A stretch of DNA of 64,000 nt from Kalaharituber pfeilii (GCA_015179045.1 WHUZ01000012.1:186001-250000), one strand, 5' to 3'. Numbered from the stretch's first letter, positions 34,990 to 48,340 are shown. The notes: a model not told the origin generated them from the sequence alone. Made by a program: numbers and translations.

Positions 34990-36630
34990 TTACCTTAGAC
35001 TAATTCCCCCACTATCCAGGATCGCTTTCACGAGCCCTCTCTTGTCCAGCTTACAAACCTCTTCCGCCACCACCTCCCCCACCTTATTCACCAACCTCTT
35101 CTTCAACACTTCACCCACCCCCTCTCCCTCCTGTCCATCCCCATTAGTAATCTCCATCTCATCCCCCCAACACTAGCACCAGCAGCACCGTTCATACCCA
35201 CCCCCACAATCAACCTCGCATCTTCCTCCAAACTCCTCAACACCTTCACAATCACCGCCAACACCATCTCCGCCTCGACCTTCTTCATCTCGTCCTCCGA
35301 GCTCAATCCCTCCTTCAACACTGTCTCGTACAGCGTAAGATTGGGGATTATGAGCACCCGCACTGACTCTTTGCCTCCTATGGCGTGCAAGCCAGCAATG
35401 GCTCCATAATGCGTCCCGGGCGGTTTGGAGGGGTCTAGGAAGGCCTTGAGACACGTTCTCGTAAGACGCGGTTTAAGCGTGTGTGTGGAATCGCCAAAGC
35501 GGCGGCATAGAAGGGCAATCAATGAAGCAGACAAATCTCGTAGCTCAAAGTGCGCTGGCGGGTTCTGGTGTGCTGCTATAGCGGGATCTCCCAGTCGCTT
35601 GCCGATGAGACAAGTAAGTACCGGGGGTACTATAGATGATACCTACCTCGAGTCCCTCAGGGATATTAGCTTTTCAAACTTACGTAGCTTTGCAAAAGGG
35701 TCTGTGGATACGGGAGTGGGAGATAGGGGTAGTACATAAGGCTCAATAAATAAGTGCTCATTCTCTAGTATTGCCCAAGTAAATTGCATCATCATACTCA
35801 AAGTAAACAAATTCTTGAGCCCATGCGTCACCTTCTCGCTCACAAACTGCACAAAATACGGCAACAGCTGATGTAGCCCCGGATCGTGCCTTAAACTCGA
35901 GAATGCCGCTGCTCTCAAAGGCTCATTCGACTCGTCTAACACCGCACCACACACTTTCTCAAAGTATAGCTGCAGCTCCTTGGAGAGGATGTGCTTAACG
36001 AGGGGCTTGACAGTGGCATTTTCCGCGCTGCCAAGGGCAGCGACGGAGCTGTTTGTTAGTGAGCCCTTCGAGGTGGTTTCGGCACGGGACTCTTGTGGGG
36101 TGGGGTTTTGGGGAATAGCAGGTTGGACACCCTCGATGGCCAGCCAGTGGGCTGTATCGAAACAATTTCTCGAGTTAGTGTTGCAATTGTAAAAGACGGA
36201 GTAGCTATTTCATAATGGCCATCACCCCCCGAAGGAAGAACAAGGTTGCAGCCATACCAGTCATCGATACCTCCCTCGGTACCTTTGGCAACGGCGCGTT
36301 GACCAACTTCTCAAAATCCACCTCATCATCCTCCACATAAAACATTGGCTGTCCCGGCCCCAAACTCGCCTCCCCGAATCGCACCGGCCTCGTCGTGTCG
36401 TACCCATACAGCGGTTCAATATCCAAGACTCTCAGCGCATGCGATATATCTTGTGTCGTCAGCACCGTGCGTTTAGCATGCTTCATGAACTTGAGCGCTT
36501 CCTGCAGCACCTGGTGGATGCGATACTCGACATCCATTGCAAGGTTCTTGGCGACGTCATCGGAGAGATTGGCGATACCGACGGCTTCAGCGACATCCTT
36601 GATGGTATCGCTGTGCCAGAGAGAGGTCAT
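34990..36630 (-). CDS. taf6: TFIID subunit TAF6, with a 1-nt frame break in a G6 tract near the 3' end
   Basis: Three exons: 36630-36258, 36151-35684 and 35629-34990. The N-terminal histone-fold domain is clear ([57 protein letters not shown]). [21 protein letters not shown] and the HEAT-like TAF6 C-terminal domain follow (TWAILEN, then [35 protein letters not shown] and [19 protein letters not shown], then [23 protein letters not shown]). In the raw sequence the frame runs out at 35103. Adding one G to the G6 run (plus-strand C6, 35163-35168) opens [35 protein letters not shown] and a stop at 34990, with 493 codons in total and all phases closing. TAF6 pairs with TAF9 in TFIID and SAGA-type complexes (family knowledge). 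Confidence 0.93.
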
Positions 36631-36654
36631 GATTGCGGTTGGTAGTGGTGGTGA

Positions 36655-36720
36655 GGGAGGTGTGGATGGGTGGACGGGTGGACGGGTGGAGGGGTGGAGG
36701 GGGGCTGGAGGGGGCAGAGG
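36655..36720. repeat. Short G-rich minisatellite (GGTGGACGG/GGTGGAGGG)
   Basis: Imperfect 8-9 bp units rich in GGTGGA are repeated immediately upstream of the taf6 start codon, probably within its 5' leader or core promoter. The effect on expression is unknown. Confidence 0.7.
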
Positions 36721-39700
36721 TCAAGGGGGGAGGGCAGGCGACGAGACCACTCTGCTCGAATGAAGGCTCGGGGCAGGCTTTGTTAGTGATGATAGGACGT
36801 CTGGGCTGGGACTGGACCAGGATGGTAGACAGCTACCGCAATGACGGTGGCAGAATTCTAGAACATGCGTTTCTCGGCGCCCGCGGGTTTCAAAAGGCAG
36901 ATTTGCCCGTAGTGTTCCAAGCCGTGATGATCGAATTGCCGGAGCCGAGGGCGAGTTGACGCTGGACAGCACGGCAGTTGAAGAGGAAATGTTCGAGAAG
37001 CTCGGGTGGGTGCAGGGATGGATGCCTGTAGTGTTAGAGTACAGTCATAGGTGGAGCCAAGATGTGACTTGGGTTAATCGGAGCCTCAGAGAACACTTGC
37101 TGACTCCGCTGCGCGGTTATGCGCGCTGTGAAGTAACGGTATCGCTGTCTGGAGGAGAGGTTGCTGGAGTTGAGAACACTGCTTGGGCTTGGTCCGGGAC
37201 TCGCCCGGGCTAATTAAGGTTCCAGGTCCCTGTCACTGCTTCTTATGCGATAGTTTACATTTCTGTCTGTTGCGTGAGTAATTGGGCAAGAATCGGGCAA
37301 GTAATTGGGACTCAGCAACATCATCACACGCACACATATGTTTACCTCATCGTCCATCCGCAATATCCATTGTGATATCTTAACTTGATCCATGTCTATA
37401 CCCTCAGCCCAGCCGTCGAGACTGATCGCAAGCGTTTCTCCAGTAGCGGTAGCGTCTGTGGAGATTCAACGGCCGGCCAATCATATCCCCGATCCCCTCG
37501 CGCAGGTGTAGGGACTTGGATCATTGCTGAGCCCAGCTGCCCGCACATCCTTTCCAACCATCCAGCATTCTGCCCAAGAGGGCCGATGCATATGAAGAGA
37601 ACCGAGCAGCAACATCGTCAATTAATGCCTGTACGTGAGATGGATGCTACGGCCTTGCTCGAGGTTCCAGTATGTGGGCTAAATACATGCTCGTAGGTGG
37701 GGCTATCTGCCCCTGTACCAAATATCGGTGTGCTACTGATATCGCATCGGTGAAACAAGTGCAAGCCCGCCTGCTTCCTTTCCAATCTACGTCGACAAAG
37801 TAGCAATGTCTGCGGCTAGCAGTGCCGCGCCTTGTCCAACCCAACTGTGACTGCAAGCCTCTCCCGTTCATCGATCCGACACTATGGACGACCATCAATT
37901 TTTCACGCGGCCTGAGCGTAATAGTTGGAAAATCAGCGTAATCGCCATCTGGTCTTGTTCCTCCGAAGGTGTCACCTCCATTCGCGAATGATATGAAGAA
38001 GCGCTTTCACATTTGATTGCTCTAGTTCCACGAGGAAGCTGCTGATGCCCTGCACAAGACCGCATCTGCTTGACTGCGCCCTTGGACAACATACCGGAGC
38101 GCACCTGCTCATATATATAGAGCTAAAGAACCCCCCATCGGTCAACAGACTTCTATCCACAAGTTCCAAGTCACCTTTAGAGTACGCCCCCGTCGTCCGT
38201 AGCCATATACATTCCTGAACGCAAACCTTGAACTTATTGTTGTGTGCCCTCAGTCCACCATGTCCGGTATACACCACGCCACTGCTCCAAGAGCACCCGC
38301 AATGAGAGCGAAACTTTCACCATTGAATATCAAAGTCTGCATTTTCAACGACCTATCTAGGCAGGACCCGCCATCCCCGCCAGGTTGCCCTCCGCCAAGT
38401 CCATGCAATAGTGCTAGGTCTGTACAACAACACAATGGCAACCTCTGTACACCAGGCTAACCATCCGTAATAGGCGTATGGAACTATTGTGCTCTAATGA
38501 TATTGACAATCCAACTCGACTACGACTGGGCAGTTTGGACACCGGCTTTGGCCCTGGGAGGAGATATATCCATTCAGGAGCTGCATACAAATGCAAGCAG
38601 TAAGTATTAGGCCAAATACACGTAGGGTCCCCTTCCTGCACAATTCTTTTCAGGGATGATACTCACAGTGATCCCATTGATTCAGATTTCCCTTCCTGGC
38701 TACAAGCGAATCAAGTTGTGTTCCGTCCCTCAACAAGGTATCTTCAAAAAGATTTCGGCCAATGATTTTACAAAAGAAAATTCTCTATTGTAGTCTTAAA
38801 CTATAGCGTATATTTAGTATAGGATCGGGGGCCGTCTCATTAGATATTTCCTTTGGGTTATCCCCTTTATTGCTCTCGTTATAGATACTGTACTAGAGTT
38901 GCAGTTGTAAGCGCCTATTTGTATTTGTTGTGCTAGATTAACCTCTTTTCAATAGATTGTTTTTTTACCTTGCTCATATATCCTGGTTTCGCACCACCGT
39001 GGATTATTTTTTAGTTCACCTTTTTGTAGTATATTTTATACTTTGTTATTTTTATTTTTCTCCACCTAGATATTTCCTACTGTATCACAGGCAGAAAATA
39101 TAGGCCTAAACTCCATGAACCATGGCGTGTGCTGCATGTCGGTTTGGGGCGTGGGATTACTCCAGGGGTCTGGCGAATGTGCTCTAGTCGCAGATCAACT
39201 CCGCAGGCTTGGAAAGTCCACTCTTGCGATGTCGCCAGACGCACGGCGGGATAAGAACTAATGAAGGACAGGAGTTGATAATATCAAATTGTATGAACGG
39301 CGGATGTTTATAAACTTGTACTTTAGATGTGCAATTTTTTGGTTGAGATGCATGCAAAGCTGCAGCACGTTCAAGAGTTTATCATCCAATCAGGTTGGAG
39401 TAACGGTTGTAAATGTGCCTCTTCGAGGATCTGGGAACGAGACTAGTACGTGTACAATCCAGACTAGCAAATGTGATGTACAGTACTGTAATAGCCATCA
39501 TATGCATCCAGACTAATCATATGGGCGCCGGGGGAGATCTGAAATTGGTATCCCAGCAATGGACTACTAATAATTGAGAAAGCGGAGCGCTCCTGAAGTG
39601 GTCCAGCTCTCTGGATAGTTCTGAAGCAGTGGCTGGGCGCGAGATCACTGAAGTAGGACCGAAGATAGATGTTTAAGCTAGGATTGAGCATACTGTGCGA

Positions 39701-41911
39701 GATTCCTGGTTTGACTAAGTGGAGCACGTTGGCTTGGAAATTTAGTGGCTATTTCGTTTACTTTGACCCACAGGGAGGTGTATATGTTGGTACTGCTAAT
39801 AATCCGATTTGCTCGGAAAATGTTGGGAGGATAACCAAGGTATGTTAGTTCAACATTGTAGTCCATCAATTGTGCAAGTATCTATAAGCTGCCCCCCCTG
39901 AATCTGAAATTTATATGGTCACCGTGTGAGAGGCATAGCAATCTCGAACCAGACTTACCGGGCATATATAGTACCACACCAATTGAGAAAACGTCGAGTT
40001 TGGTTACTCTCTGTTGGTGATTGTACTATCCGTCGATGATTTCACGACCCTGCAGCCTTCTTAAGTCCGTTGACCACTTGTAACTCGGGGCATTGCAAGT
40101 AATACGGCAGCTCCAGTGGGATACTGCACTTGCTGTAAGGGTAAGCAGTGCATAGAACTTGGTAAATGAGGAGTCATTTTCAGCAAATATGAGCAGATAC
40201 AAATGAACCAACAAATTGCACATCATCAGGCTGGAACTACTTTGTTCTCAATGTCATACATAACATAATCAGGAAAAGTTCCAAGCAGATTCCTTTTTCT
40301 AAAATTTTTCCTATACCCCATAAGTTGTAGGAACACTGTACATTGTGAAAAACTGCCCGATGCCCCCACGTCAATCCAACTCACAATGCCAAGAACTTCC
40401 CCATCAAGCAATCCTGTAACCCCAAGTTGAGATGCCAAGCAGTTCGGCTATCCAAGCCCATCACCATTGCAACCACTTACTTGTATGGACAATGTCATGT
40501 TCTCGTTGTCATCTCAGATGAAATAGCAGTTGCAAGACTAATCATCATTAGTTCGTACAGATCGCGTATCAGTTTATTGCTTCCCCTGCCTTCCGCAAGG
40601 CGTGATACACCTCAGTATAAACATTCACATCACACAACCCATGTACCCCAACAATGAAACGCAATAGTTCATACATATCAGATCTCTACGCGATTATATG
40701 GGCTCAGTTATGCACTCTGCTTTCAAAACCCTTCCACAACGAGGCAAGGTCAGGTCAGAGAAGCAGAACGCCCCTCTTCATTTCCCATAACCCCTCACGG
40801 AATATATCCCAACAGCTCAAGACATCTTTGTGAAGGGTGAGAGTTTGGGCGCCGGTTCTTTAGTGAAGAGGGGAAATGAGTAGGAGGAATTTATGGAGGG
40901 TTAGTAGTAATGTGCCATCGTAAAGTGCCTCCCAAGGCTGGAGGAGCTTCATATGGCCCTGAACGACAACGAGTGGAGATATCAAGGCCGATTGTTACTT
41001 ACTTATTTCGAACTTGTGGTGTTGTCTATGGCTAGTGTATTGCGCCACCAACAGAAGGACTTGTGGCAGTTAATAAACAGAGAGGATTTCAACAGCGGAA
41101 GTGGTAGTTGCCGAGTGAAAAAGTGTCACAAGGGAAGGACGCTTTCGGGATCATGAAGATACAGTCAGACCTAGTCTGGTTCTAAGTCGGACCAGCGGAC
41201 CACGAAGTTGAAGTTGAACCTCCATTCTTTCTGAACTGCGCATCACACCGACTCTTCAGCCAGGACTGGCTTCACAAAGTCGAATTACCTTTCAAGCCGA
41301 AAGGGACTCTACACTCGAGGCATTTTGAGTGGGATTGGGATTCGGGATACGGCCATTGATCGACGAGAAGGGAGTGATTTGATTTGAGAAGGATGAGCCC
41401 ATATATCCCACACTCACAATGCTTCCATTAAGGACAAGGCAGGCCACTTTCAAGCGTATGTCGATACCACACACTATACTACCCATACACCAGCGTGATA
41501 TCTATAGCTATCTACCTTAGCTTCACATCAACTCTTTGGGTCTTCCACCTCGCTAGCATCTCTGCATGTCTCGCCTCCCCTTAGCATGGCTTCCACCTTA
41601 AATCTGCAATTTTGCTGCCTCTTTTGCGGCTCTTCCCGTTGGGATACGGGAAGGCAGTTGCATTTGAAGGGTGTGTATAATCATATAGGGGCTTCGCGCC
41701 CCCCTTCCCGGCGCTCGCCACGACTCAAGTCCGCATAATTGTCCACCGCGCCACATTCTTCAACCGTTTATGCACTCCGTTGCCTTCCTTCGGCACTTCG
41801 CTCCCCCGACACCCGCCCACTATTTAACAAACGAAACTTCCTTTAAATCTACATACATCCTAAATATCTTTCTTTAAATATATTATTCTCACCGTATCCT
41901 ATTAAAACACT
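36721..41911. other. 5.2-kb gene-poor region
   Basis: No coding region is supported. Open frames such as 36956-37213 and 37385-37696 lack domains. TCTCGAACCAGACT at 39942-39955 matches the terminus of the 82-bp palindrome at 53.2 kb. T-rich sequence occurs at 38955-39060. I see no recognisable transposase or polymerase motif here. Confidence 0.5.
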
Positions 41912-41958
41912 GTTCTCGTGCCCAGACTCTCTTGGCACGAGAGTCTGGGCACGAGAAC
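41912..41958. repeat. Perfect 19-bp inverted repeat around a 9-bp spacer
   Basis: GTTCTCGTGCCCAGACTCT at 41912-41930 is the exact reverse complement of 41940-41958. The same 19-mer stands alone at 57648-57666, a variant is at 52671-52687, and a shorter form is at 29450-29473. The distribution suggests termini of a DNA transposon or MITE family; this copy looks like two ends brought together. Confidence 0.8.
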
Positions 41959-42117
41959 ACCAATATAATAGGGTTGACTGTAAATTCATGTCAGTTGAAT
42001 TTCGTACAAAAAATTAAAACCAGAAACACGAACAAACCTTTACAATTGCGTGCACATGGTCTTGGTCTCATCGACCACTTGACGAGGTTTTGCCTCTCTC
42101 TCAGGCGTCAATATATG

Positions 42118-42657
42118 AGATACGACGGACAAGCTACAGAAGGCGGTCTGCTTCAAGAATTAGTCAGGAAGAGAAAGGAGGAGAGGGAACGGGCTGGTTT
42201 AGGAAGAGGTAAATTCGTGAGGTGGTGCAGAGGGGCTCTCACCAACTACACCTGGCTGCGGACTAGGAAAGGCGGAGCCATGTGGAGGAGGAAAATCAGT
42301 GATGAGGAAGTGCAATGCACATGTGGAGAGGAGTAGAGTGTTCAGCATGTGGTGTTCAGGTGCACTGAGCTAGAGCAGCCCCAGAGGAAGGATAAGGATG
42401 GGGGAAGTCGCCTGGCAATCCTGGGAGGACTTAGAGGAGAAAAGGTGGAAGCAGGAGGGAGTGGAGGGCGACCCGGTCGAGTATTGGTTTGCCAGCCTTG
42501 ATCTGGGGTAGCCGAGGCCGGGGACGGACGGTACTGGGGGTGCCCGAGGCGTGTATGTAGAGTCTGCAGTTAGTTGCTTCTAACCTGACCCGGGTATATG
42601 GGTCCCTGCCATAGGCTGGTAGCATGTATGCGGGGTTACGTGACCAAAAAAAAAAAA
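42118..42657 (+). pseudogene. 5'-truncated non-LTR retrotransposon (LINE), 3' end with poly-A
   Basis: The frame YDGQATEGGLLQELVRKRKE continues through RGKFVRWCRGALTNYTWLRTRKG to a CxC...H-type knuckle (VQCTCGEE, then SVQHVVFRC after one in-frame stop), as at the C-terminus of fungal LINE polyproteins downstream of reverse transcriptase and RNase H. A 3' UTR (CCCTGCCATAGGC, GCGGGGTTACGTGA) ends in A12 at 42646-42657. The reverse transcriptase domain is absent, as expected of a 5' truncation. The same 3' tail occurs at 4.7 kb. Confidence 0.7.
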
Positions 42658-45095
42658 GGGGGATCAAAAATATCCAGCTGCCAACGATCTGCGGACGCTG
42701 TATCAATCAAGCGATCCCCGTTGTTCCGAATGATTCTTGGACACAGAGTGCCATTTTGGTTATCGTATTTGTACTGACTTTCGTACCCAACGAGCTTATT
42801 CCATACAACATACTAATTCACAGGATCTCCAAGGTCTTCGAACCTCTCTCTCATCTGCCTGTCTGCCGCTGCACGAGGTGAAATATTGTTGATATGACTC
42901 GAAGGCTTAATCTCCACGAAGATCAGGTGTTCGTTGTGAGTAACAATGAAAATAGCCGTAAAATCAACCGAATTTCAATTGTTCAGGGTGTTTACATTGT
43001 GGAACGATCACATAAACGGAAACAAGGAATGAGGGAAGCATGTTGTACGGCCCATAAAATCTGGACTCTTCAAGTCAACCATCTGCTTCAGCTAACCCAA
43101 ATACCTCGGCAGTTATTGCTGGTCACGGCATACTGATTTGGCTTAAACGACTTCACATACCGTAACTATAGCTATTGAGTGTAAATGTTGAAATACAGCG
43201 GAGCGAAGGCGAAGACGAGTCATAGCGAAGTGAGAGAAGACTCCAGGCACCCCCGACATATATTGCAACGCCAAGCAATTCAGGTTGTATTGGTTCCTTC
43301 CTGCCTGAAAAGGAAACTTGGGACCACGAAGTGACTGGCCCCAGAAAAGGGCAAGAGTGGTGCCGATCACCATCAAAAGAAAAAGTCCGGTTGCCATAAA
43401 GGTTACACCATAATAGGCAGCGCTCGACTGTGCCAGTCGCGCCAGCGCTGTGAAGGGGATAGGACGAGGTATGCGGTGCTGGGATTGACGGCTGTGTCAA
43501 CGGCGGTGGTTGCATTGATTGTAAGGAGATGACGGTGAGTTTGGTGAGGATGGTAATGGGGTAGGGTTGCGAGTTGGAATCCACGGTTTAGGCTCATGTA
43601 CACCTCAAACTCGTTCTTGCTTTCTACCGAAGAATTGGGGGGCTTTAATTGTTCCATAGGATCCATTTAACCAATGAAGAAGATACCCCCGCAAAAAAAA
43701 GAGTCATTTTCCCCCAGAAACAAGTGTGAGTACCTATTCATCCGTGAAACTGGCCTTTGCCGCTGAAATAGAGGTACAAGTGTGTCTAGGAGCCTAAGAA
43801 AGGTCAATGAAGTAAGGACTAGGGGATCTAAAGATGTTTTTCATGGTGATTGCAATAGGACTGGTTATTGAAACAAAAGGTGAAAGAATAAATAGACTAA
43901 AAAAGCAAAGTATACCGTTCTGTGCTGTACTAGCAGGTAAGGCCACCTGTAAATATCCTGATTTGACAACGTTCGGGCCCCTGTGCGAACAAAAAATATT
44001 TCGGAGGGGTAAGCCGTTGGGATTTGTAGACAATCAAACACTATGCCAGTACTTATGGTAACTACACTCGAGAACACAGATGTCTAGGGTTCTCAAAGCG
44101 AGTGGTGAAAGGGCCAATGACACGATCTACAGATGAACCTCCACGAAGGGAGGACCAGAGTGATCCAGTTCCACCAAGGCGCAAACAGGAGGATCTTGAG
44201 GACATTAAATCAAATAAAGCTGTAAGGAAACTTTGTTTTATCGACTGGGGGCGGGAAAGGGAAGGTCGAAGGATATCGTCAGTTATACAACCATTTACCA
44301 GTTCCTAGTTACCCTCATACCTAGGTATGAGATCGCCTTATCGCCATTGTTCTGAATGAACCCACCAAAGATGTCACCTCAAGAGTAATTCTGTACTGGA
44401 TGTTCCGAAGTTCAACTGCCTCAGAATTAGAGAAATCAAATTGACAAGTCATAGTAAAGTTCATTGAGAATATCCCCACGCCTGTCTGTTGAACCCTTGC
44501 TTATTCTGGCTGAATGCTGACTATAAGACCTCCAAGAGGGCTGAGATAGTCATGCTAGATCGAGAATAATCTTATCGTAGCCATTTACCAAGAGCAGGAC
44601 AAAGCTGAAAATGTTCGTATTTGAAATGCAATGTAATTCCCTGGGCCTAGCACCGATGAGCATCCTGTACTCACTTATATACTTCATGAAATCAATGGGA
44701 AAAAAGAAATAGAAGATCAGGGTGATAGTATGATGATAAATAAATGCAAATAATAATAACTCTGGTTGACATCGTTGCTTGTTCGGATATCACCATTGCC
44801 AATAGGTAATACGACCATGTAGTACTACCAAGTACATAGATTAATACGATAATAAGACGCTATGATATATATGAAGGAAGTGACTGAATGCTGTGTGAAA
44901 TGCTTCCAAAACAGAATTGTAGAACCTCGATTAACGCCTAATCCACTCCCATGAATCACACGGTCCAGCTCTCAGTTCACCGGTGGGAAACCATTTTTGT
45001 TGATCTGCAATTGCAGCTCGACCCAACGAGGAAGCACCCATGAATGCAATAAACGCACAGTGAAGAACCTTACCCCCGACACTCCCACTTCTAAG
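42658..45095. other. Intergenic region
   Basis: No gene is accepted. A hydrophobic minus-strand stretch near 43330-43430 (MATGLFLLMVIGTTLALFWG) looks membrane-like, but no continuous gene model could be built around it. Confidence 0.45.
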
Positions 45096-46071
45096 TCAAT
45101 CGGCCTTCGCCTCATCCTCATCCACATCCATAATCTCTTCCATGGCCTTGTCAAGCCACCGCCTAGTGATACCACTCGTGACCTGCCACACCCAAACAAA
45201 GAAGTTGGCCAATCCTATTAGGATAACTAGCCAAGCAAGCTCACCTAGCCTTTCCCGGCCTGTTCCTCCGGTTCTCCCTCTACGGCCACCCCCAAAAATC
45301 CCCGTATTGCGAAGGTTGAACCATGACTGCGGGCCGACGAAGAAAATCACCTTGACAAATCCTAGAAGACCAAGTGAAGTGAGGCCTTTGAGCATGTGTT
45401 CTACTAGGGTACCGGGAACAGGCTCAGATGCAACTCCAGGGATTGGTGGTATAGCGGTGCCTGGTGTCCGTGGGCGGAGTGAAGGTGGCGGAGAAGGAAA
45501 TGCAGGGGACGCAAGGTAGGCGTTGATTATTGGGTCAGCGACAAATCCAAGTAAGAATATTGCTAATAGAATAATGGTAATAGTAAGGCTGAATTGAAGC
45601 GCTGTCCAGACTCGTCAGTCATTGAAATAAATGCACAATCTCTTCTCCGGAACACGTACCACGACTACCAATCCAGTTTCCAAATTTCAACCTTCTAAGC
45701 TTGTACTTGTAGCCACAGGTGTTACACTCATAGTAACTGCGTGAATTGGCACTTAATGTGCGCCAGCTATTCAGGCATTGTTCATGAACATATTTTGACG
45801 AACCACGGCATCGACATGGAGATAGCAGGCGCCCCAGTTCTGGATCATAAGATTCAGTGGTGGTCTCAAAACATATTCGACATGTTTTAAGATTAGAGCC
45901 TTCCGTCCCTGCTTGTGGAGTAGAGGCGTTCGAGTTCTCATTCGTCTCTGCTTGTGGAGTAGACGCGGCAGAGTCAGAAGGGGTATCCAAGAACGGGGAG
46001 CGATAACGAGTCTCGCTACAGCCGTCTGTACCCGCTCCCCCGGAAAGGCTAAATGCGCTGGTTGTCGCCAT
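45096..46071 (-). CDS. RING-CH (RINGv) membrane E3 ubiquitin ligase, MARCH-like
   Basis: Two exons, 46071-45660 and 45601-45096, with a 58-nt intron, give 305 residues with exact phases. After a Ser/Thr-rich leader with a duplicated STPQAxTExxN segment comes a RING-CH zinc domain. Its parts in order are CRICFETTTESYDPELGRLL, then SPCRCRGSSKYVHEQCLNSW, then YYECNTCGYKY; the C-C-C-C-H-C-C-C ligands are complete. Three likely membrane helices follow (FSLTITIILLAIFLLGFVAD; LGLLGFVKVIFFVG; LAWLVILIGLANFFVWVW) and an acidic C-terminus. RING-CH proteins ubiquitinate membrane or organelle proteins. The target and membrane are not known here. The longer reading from a GTG at 46209 was rejected because the first in-frame ATG is at 46071. 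Confidence 0.9.
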
Positions 46072-47036
46072 ATCAGGCTTTCTAAACTTGGATAACGACT
46101 GGTGTGATTTCTCCGAATGGAGCTGGGAAAGCAGTATAGACTGTACATGACGATTGGATGTGAGCGTCAGTAAGGGGTTTGAAGAATGTTGCTGAACGGC
46201 AGTGGACACATGCCTACCCTTTTGATGTCTCTGTAGTCCAACGGTCTATGTAGGGCCACAGGGGTCCATCCAGTACTTAGCAGTCTTTCATCTACAAGCA
46301 CATCCACACCGCCTCGCCCTGCGTATGACCGCCGACTGCAGTCCCTGTCCACTTGCAACGCTGGTGGGTTTCTAATCTCGCCCTGGGTTCAAGCTGTTTG
46401 CTCGGGGCCTTATGCTGAAACGTTTAATTCGCTCCAGGAAGCAGCAGATGCGTAAAACAGCCCTTGGCTGTGCTTACTTTTAATCGATATTGAATTATTT
46501 TCGTTCTTTGGGCTGGGGGGTGGTCAGATACGGTACAGAGATATCTCCGGAGCAAGCTGAGTGGGCGGGATTTGATCAGGCTGCACGGCGGGAGTGGGGG
46601 GGTTGGCTAGCTGCTGCGACGGCCGTGCGAGCTTCCCGTGATTAATCGAGCCAACGCTGAGAAACATGCAAAACAGAGGTCGTCACTTGTGCGTCTCGAT
46701 GGCACATACGTCAGCTGTGCCCCATCGGGGCTAGTCGCCAGAGCACGGAAACCAGGCTATGCATAGGGGCAGCCTTGGCAGGCGGCTAGGCTATCATACC
46801 TAGTAGGGCCGCTTAATCAGCACGCTTATTAAGCACGCTGCTGGTGGTGTCCTGCTTAGTACGGTAGCAGCCCAGCCAAGCAGCGCTGGGCTCCGGAGCC
46901 CCACGATACACCCTGGAGACATACGATACCCTCCCAGCACACACGCCCCGCCAGCTCCCCCCATTCTCACCCCAACACAGGCCCTCCCGCTTGCATCCCT
47001 ACGCCCCAGCGAGTTCCGAGCGAAGCAAAAGCCATC
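46072..47036. promoter_or_regulatory. Shared upstream region between divergent RING-CH gene and pre8
   Basis: The 965-bp interval between divergent start codons must hold both promoters. I cannot identify specific sites. There is no clear TATA box at a usual distance before pre8, and the pre8 side (46900-47030) is C-rich. Confidence 0.45.
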
Positions 47037-48111
47037 ATGGCGGATCGATACTCCTTCTCCCTAACGACATTCTCTCCAAGGTGACTATACCCCACCCCCA
47101 CCATGCTCTCAGCCATGGGAGCTATTTTGCTAACTTATCATTGTCACCCAGCGGCAAACTTGTGCAAATTGGTTTGTTACTCCCAGATCACCTTCTATAT
47201 TCACGCTGTCGTCCGATACATGTGGGCACACAGCTATTCCGTGATCTCCCATACCGAGCCAGCGGGGGGGCTTTCAATACCAAGTCCATCCGAGGAAGAA
47301 TTTCAGATAAAAACGTTTGGCTATTATGCTAACCTTCTACTGAAATAAACAGAATATGCTCTAGCAGCCGTGAATCAAGGTGTCACATCGTTAGGAATCA
47401 AAGGTATCCTCCAGTCGCCTCACCCCACCTTCTTTACGTCCGCTCACCTTGTACTCCTTAAAATCAGCAACCAATGGAATTGTTCTCGCCACAGAAAAAA
47501 AGAGCACCTCCTCACTTATTAATGCCTCGTCCCTCGAAAAAATCTCCCTAATTACTCCTAATATTGGCATGGTGTACTCCGGCATGGGTCCCGATTTCCG
47601 TGTCCTCGTTGATCGGGCTCGAAAGGTTTCACATACAAACTACAAACGCATCTACAATGAATACCCACCTACCCGGATTCTCGTACAAGACATCGCTCGT
47701 GTTATGCAGGAGGCTACACAGTCTGGTGGTGTCCGGCCATATGGTGTTTCATTGCTTGTAGCAGGGTGGGATGATCATACGAATACCCCTTCTCTTTATC
47801 AGGTGGACCCCTCTGGTAGTTACTTTCCCTGGAAAGCAACCGCCATCGGCAAGTCTGCAACAAGTGCAAAAACGTTTTTGGAGAAGCGGTATGCGGAGGG
47901 GCTGGAGTTGGAAGATGCTATTCACATTGCGCTATTGACTTTGAAGGAGGGTCTCGAGGGAGGTGAACTGAATGGCGATACTGTGGAAATTGGGATCGTA
48001 GGACCGCCAGCTGATCATCTGCTTGGATATGAGGGTGTACAAGGAAAGAGGGGGCCACGATTCAGGAAGTTGAGTCCACAAGAAATTGAGGACTACTTGA
48101 CAAATCTGTAG
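47037..48111 (+). CDS. pre8: 20S proteasome subunit alpha type-2
   Basis: Four exons, 47037-47080, 47152-47171, 47353-47403 and 47468-48111, encode 252 residues with phases closing exactly. The N-terminus ([24 protein letters not shown]) is the alpha-subunit signature including the [14 protein letters not shown] gate region. Next come [40 protein letters not shown] and [20 protein letters not shown], then [20 protein letters not shown], typical of alpha-2. Exon 2 is only 20 nt. The subunit is part of the outer heptameric ring of the proteasome and is not catalytic. The gene converges on the 2H-phosphoesterase gene with about 230 bp between stops. Confidence 0.97.
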
Positions 48112-48340
48112 TTCTTGGCGAGCGAGGATGGGAAAAGAAGATACCTCTCAAAACCCTCTATTTGCTTTTCAAGAATTGTATGTATTATCTTTCATGGTTT
48201 TAGAAGGATATTATACGTGCCAGGAATACAACCCAAAACTGAATAGCAAGTAGAACCTAATGATAACGCCAATCACGGAACGCTTGCAATCCAGAAACAT
48301 ATCTCCGAGAACCTTTGCCCTTCTCATCCCACCTCCATCA

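Noticed and set aside
41912..41958. Transcription terminator hairpin
   Set aside because: Pol II genes do not use such hairpins, there is no adjacent gene, and the same 19-mer occurs elsewhere as a lone terminus.
43143..43666. Minus-strand hydrophobic peptide MATGLFLLMVIGTTLALFWG as a membrane protein gene
   Set aside because: The surrounding sequence does not give a consistent reading frame or splice model, and the peptide after the hydrophobic part looks non-coding.
46072..46209. GTG-initiated extension of the RING-CH protein
   Set aside because: No upstream in-frame ATG exists in the segment, and ATG 46071 gives a complete domain.
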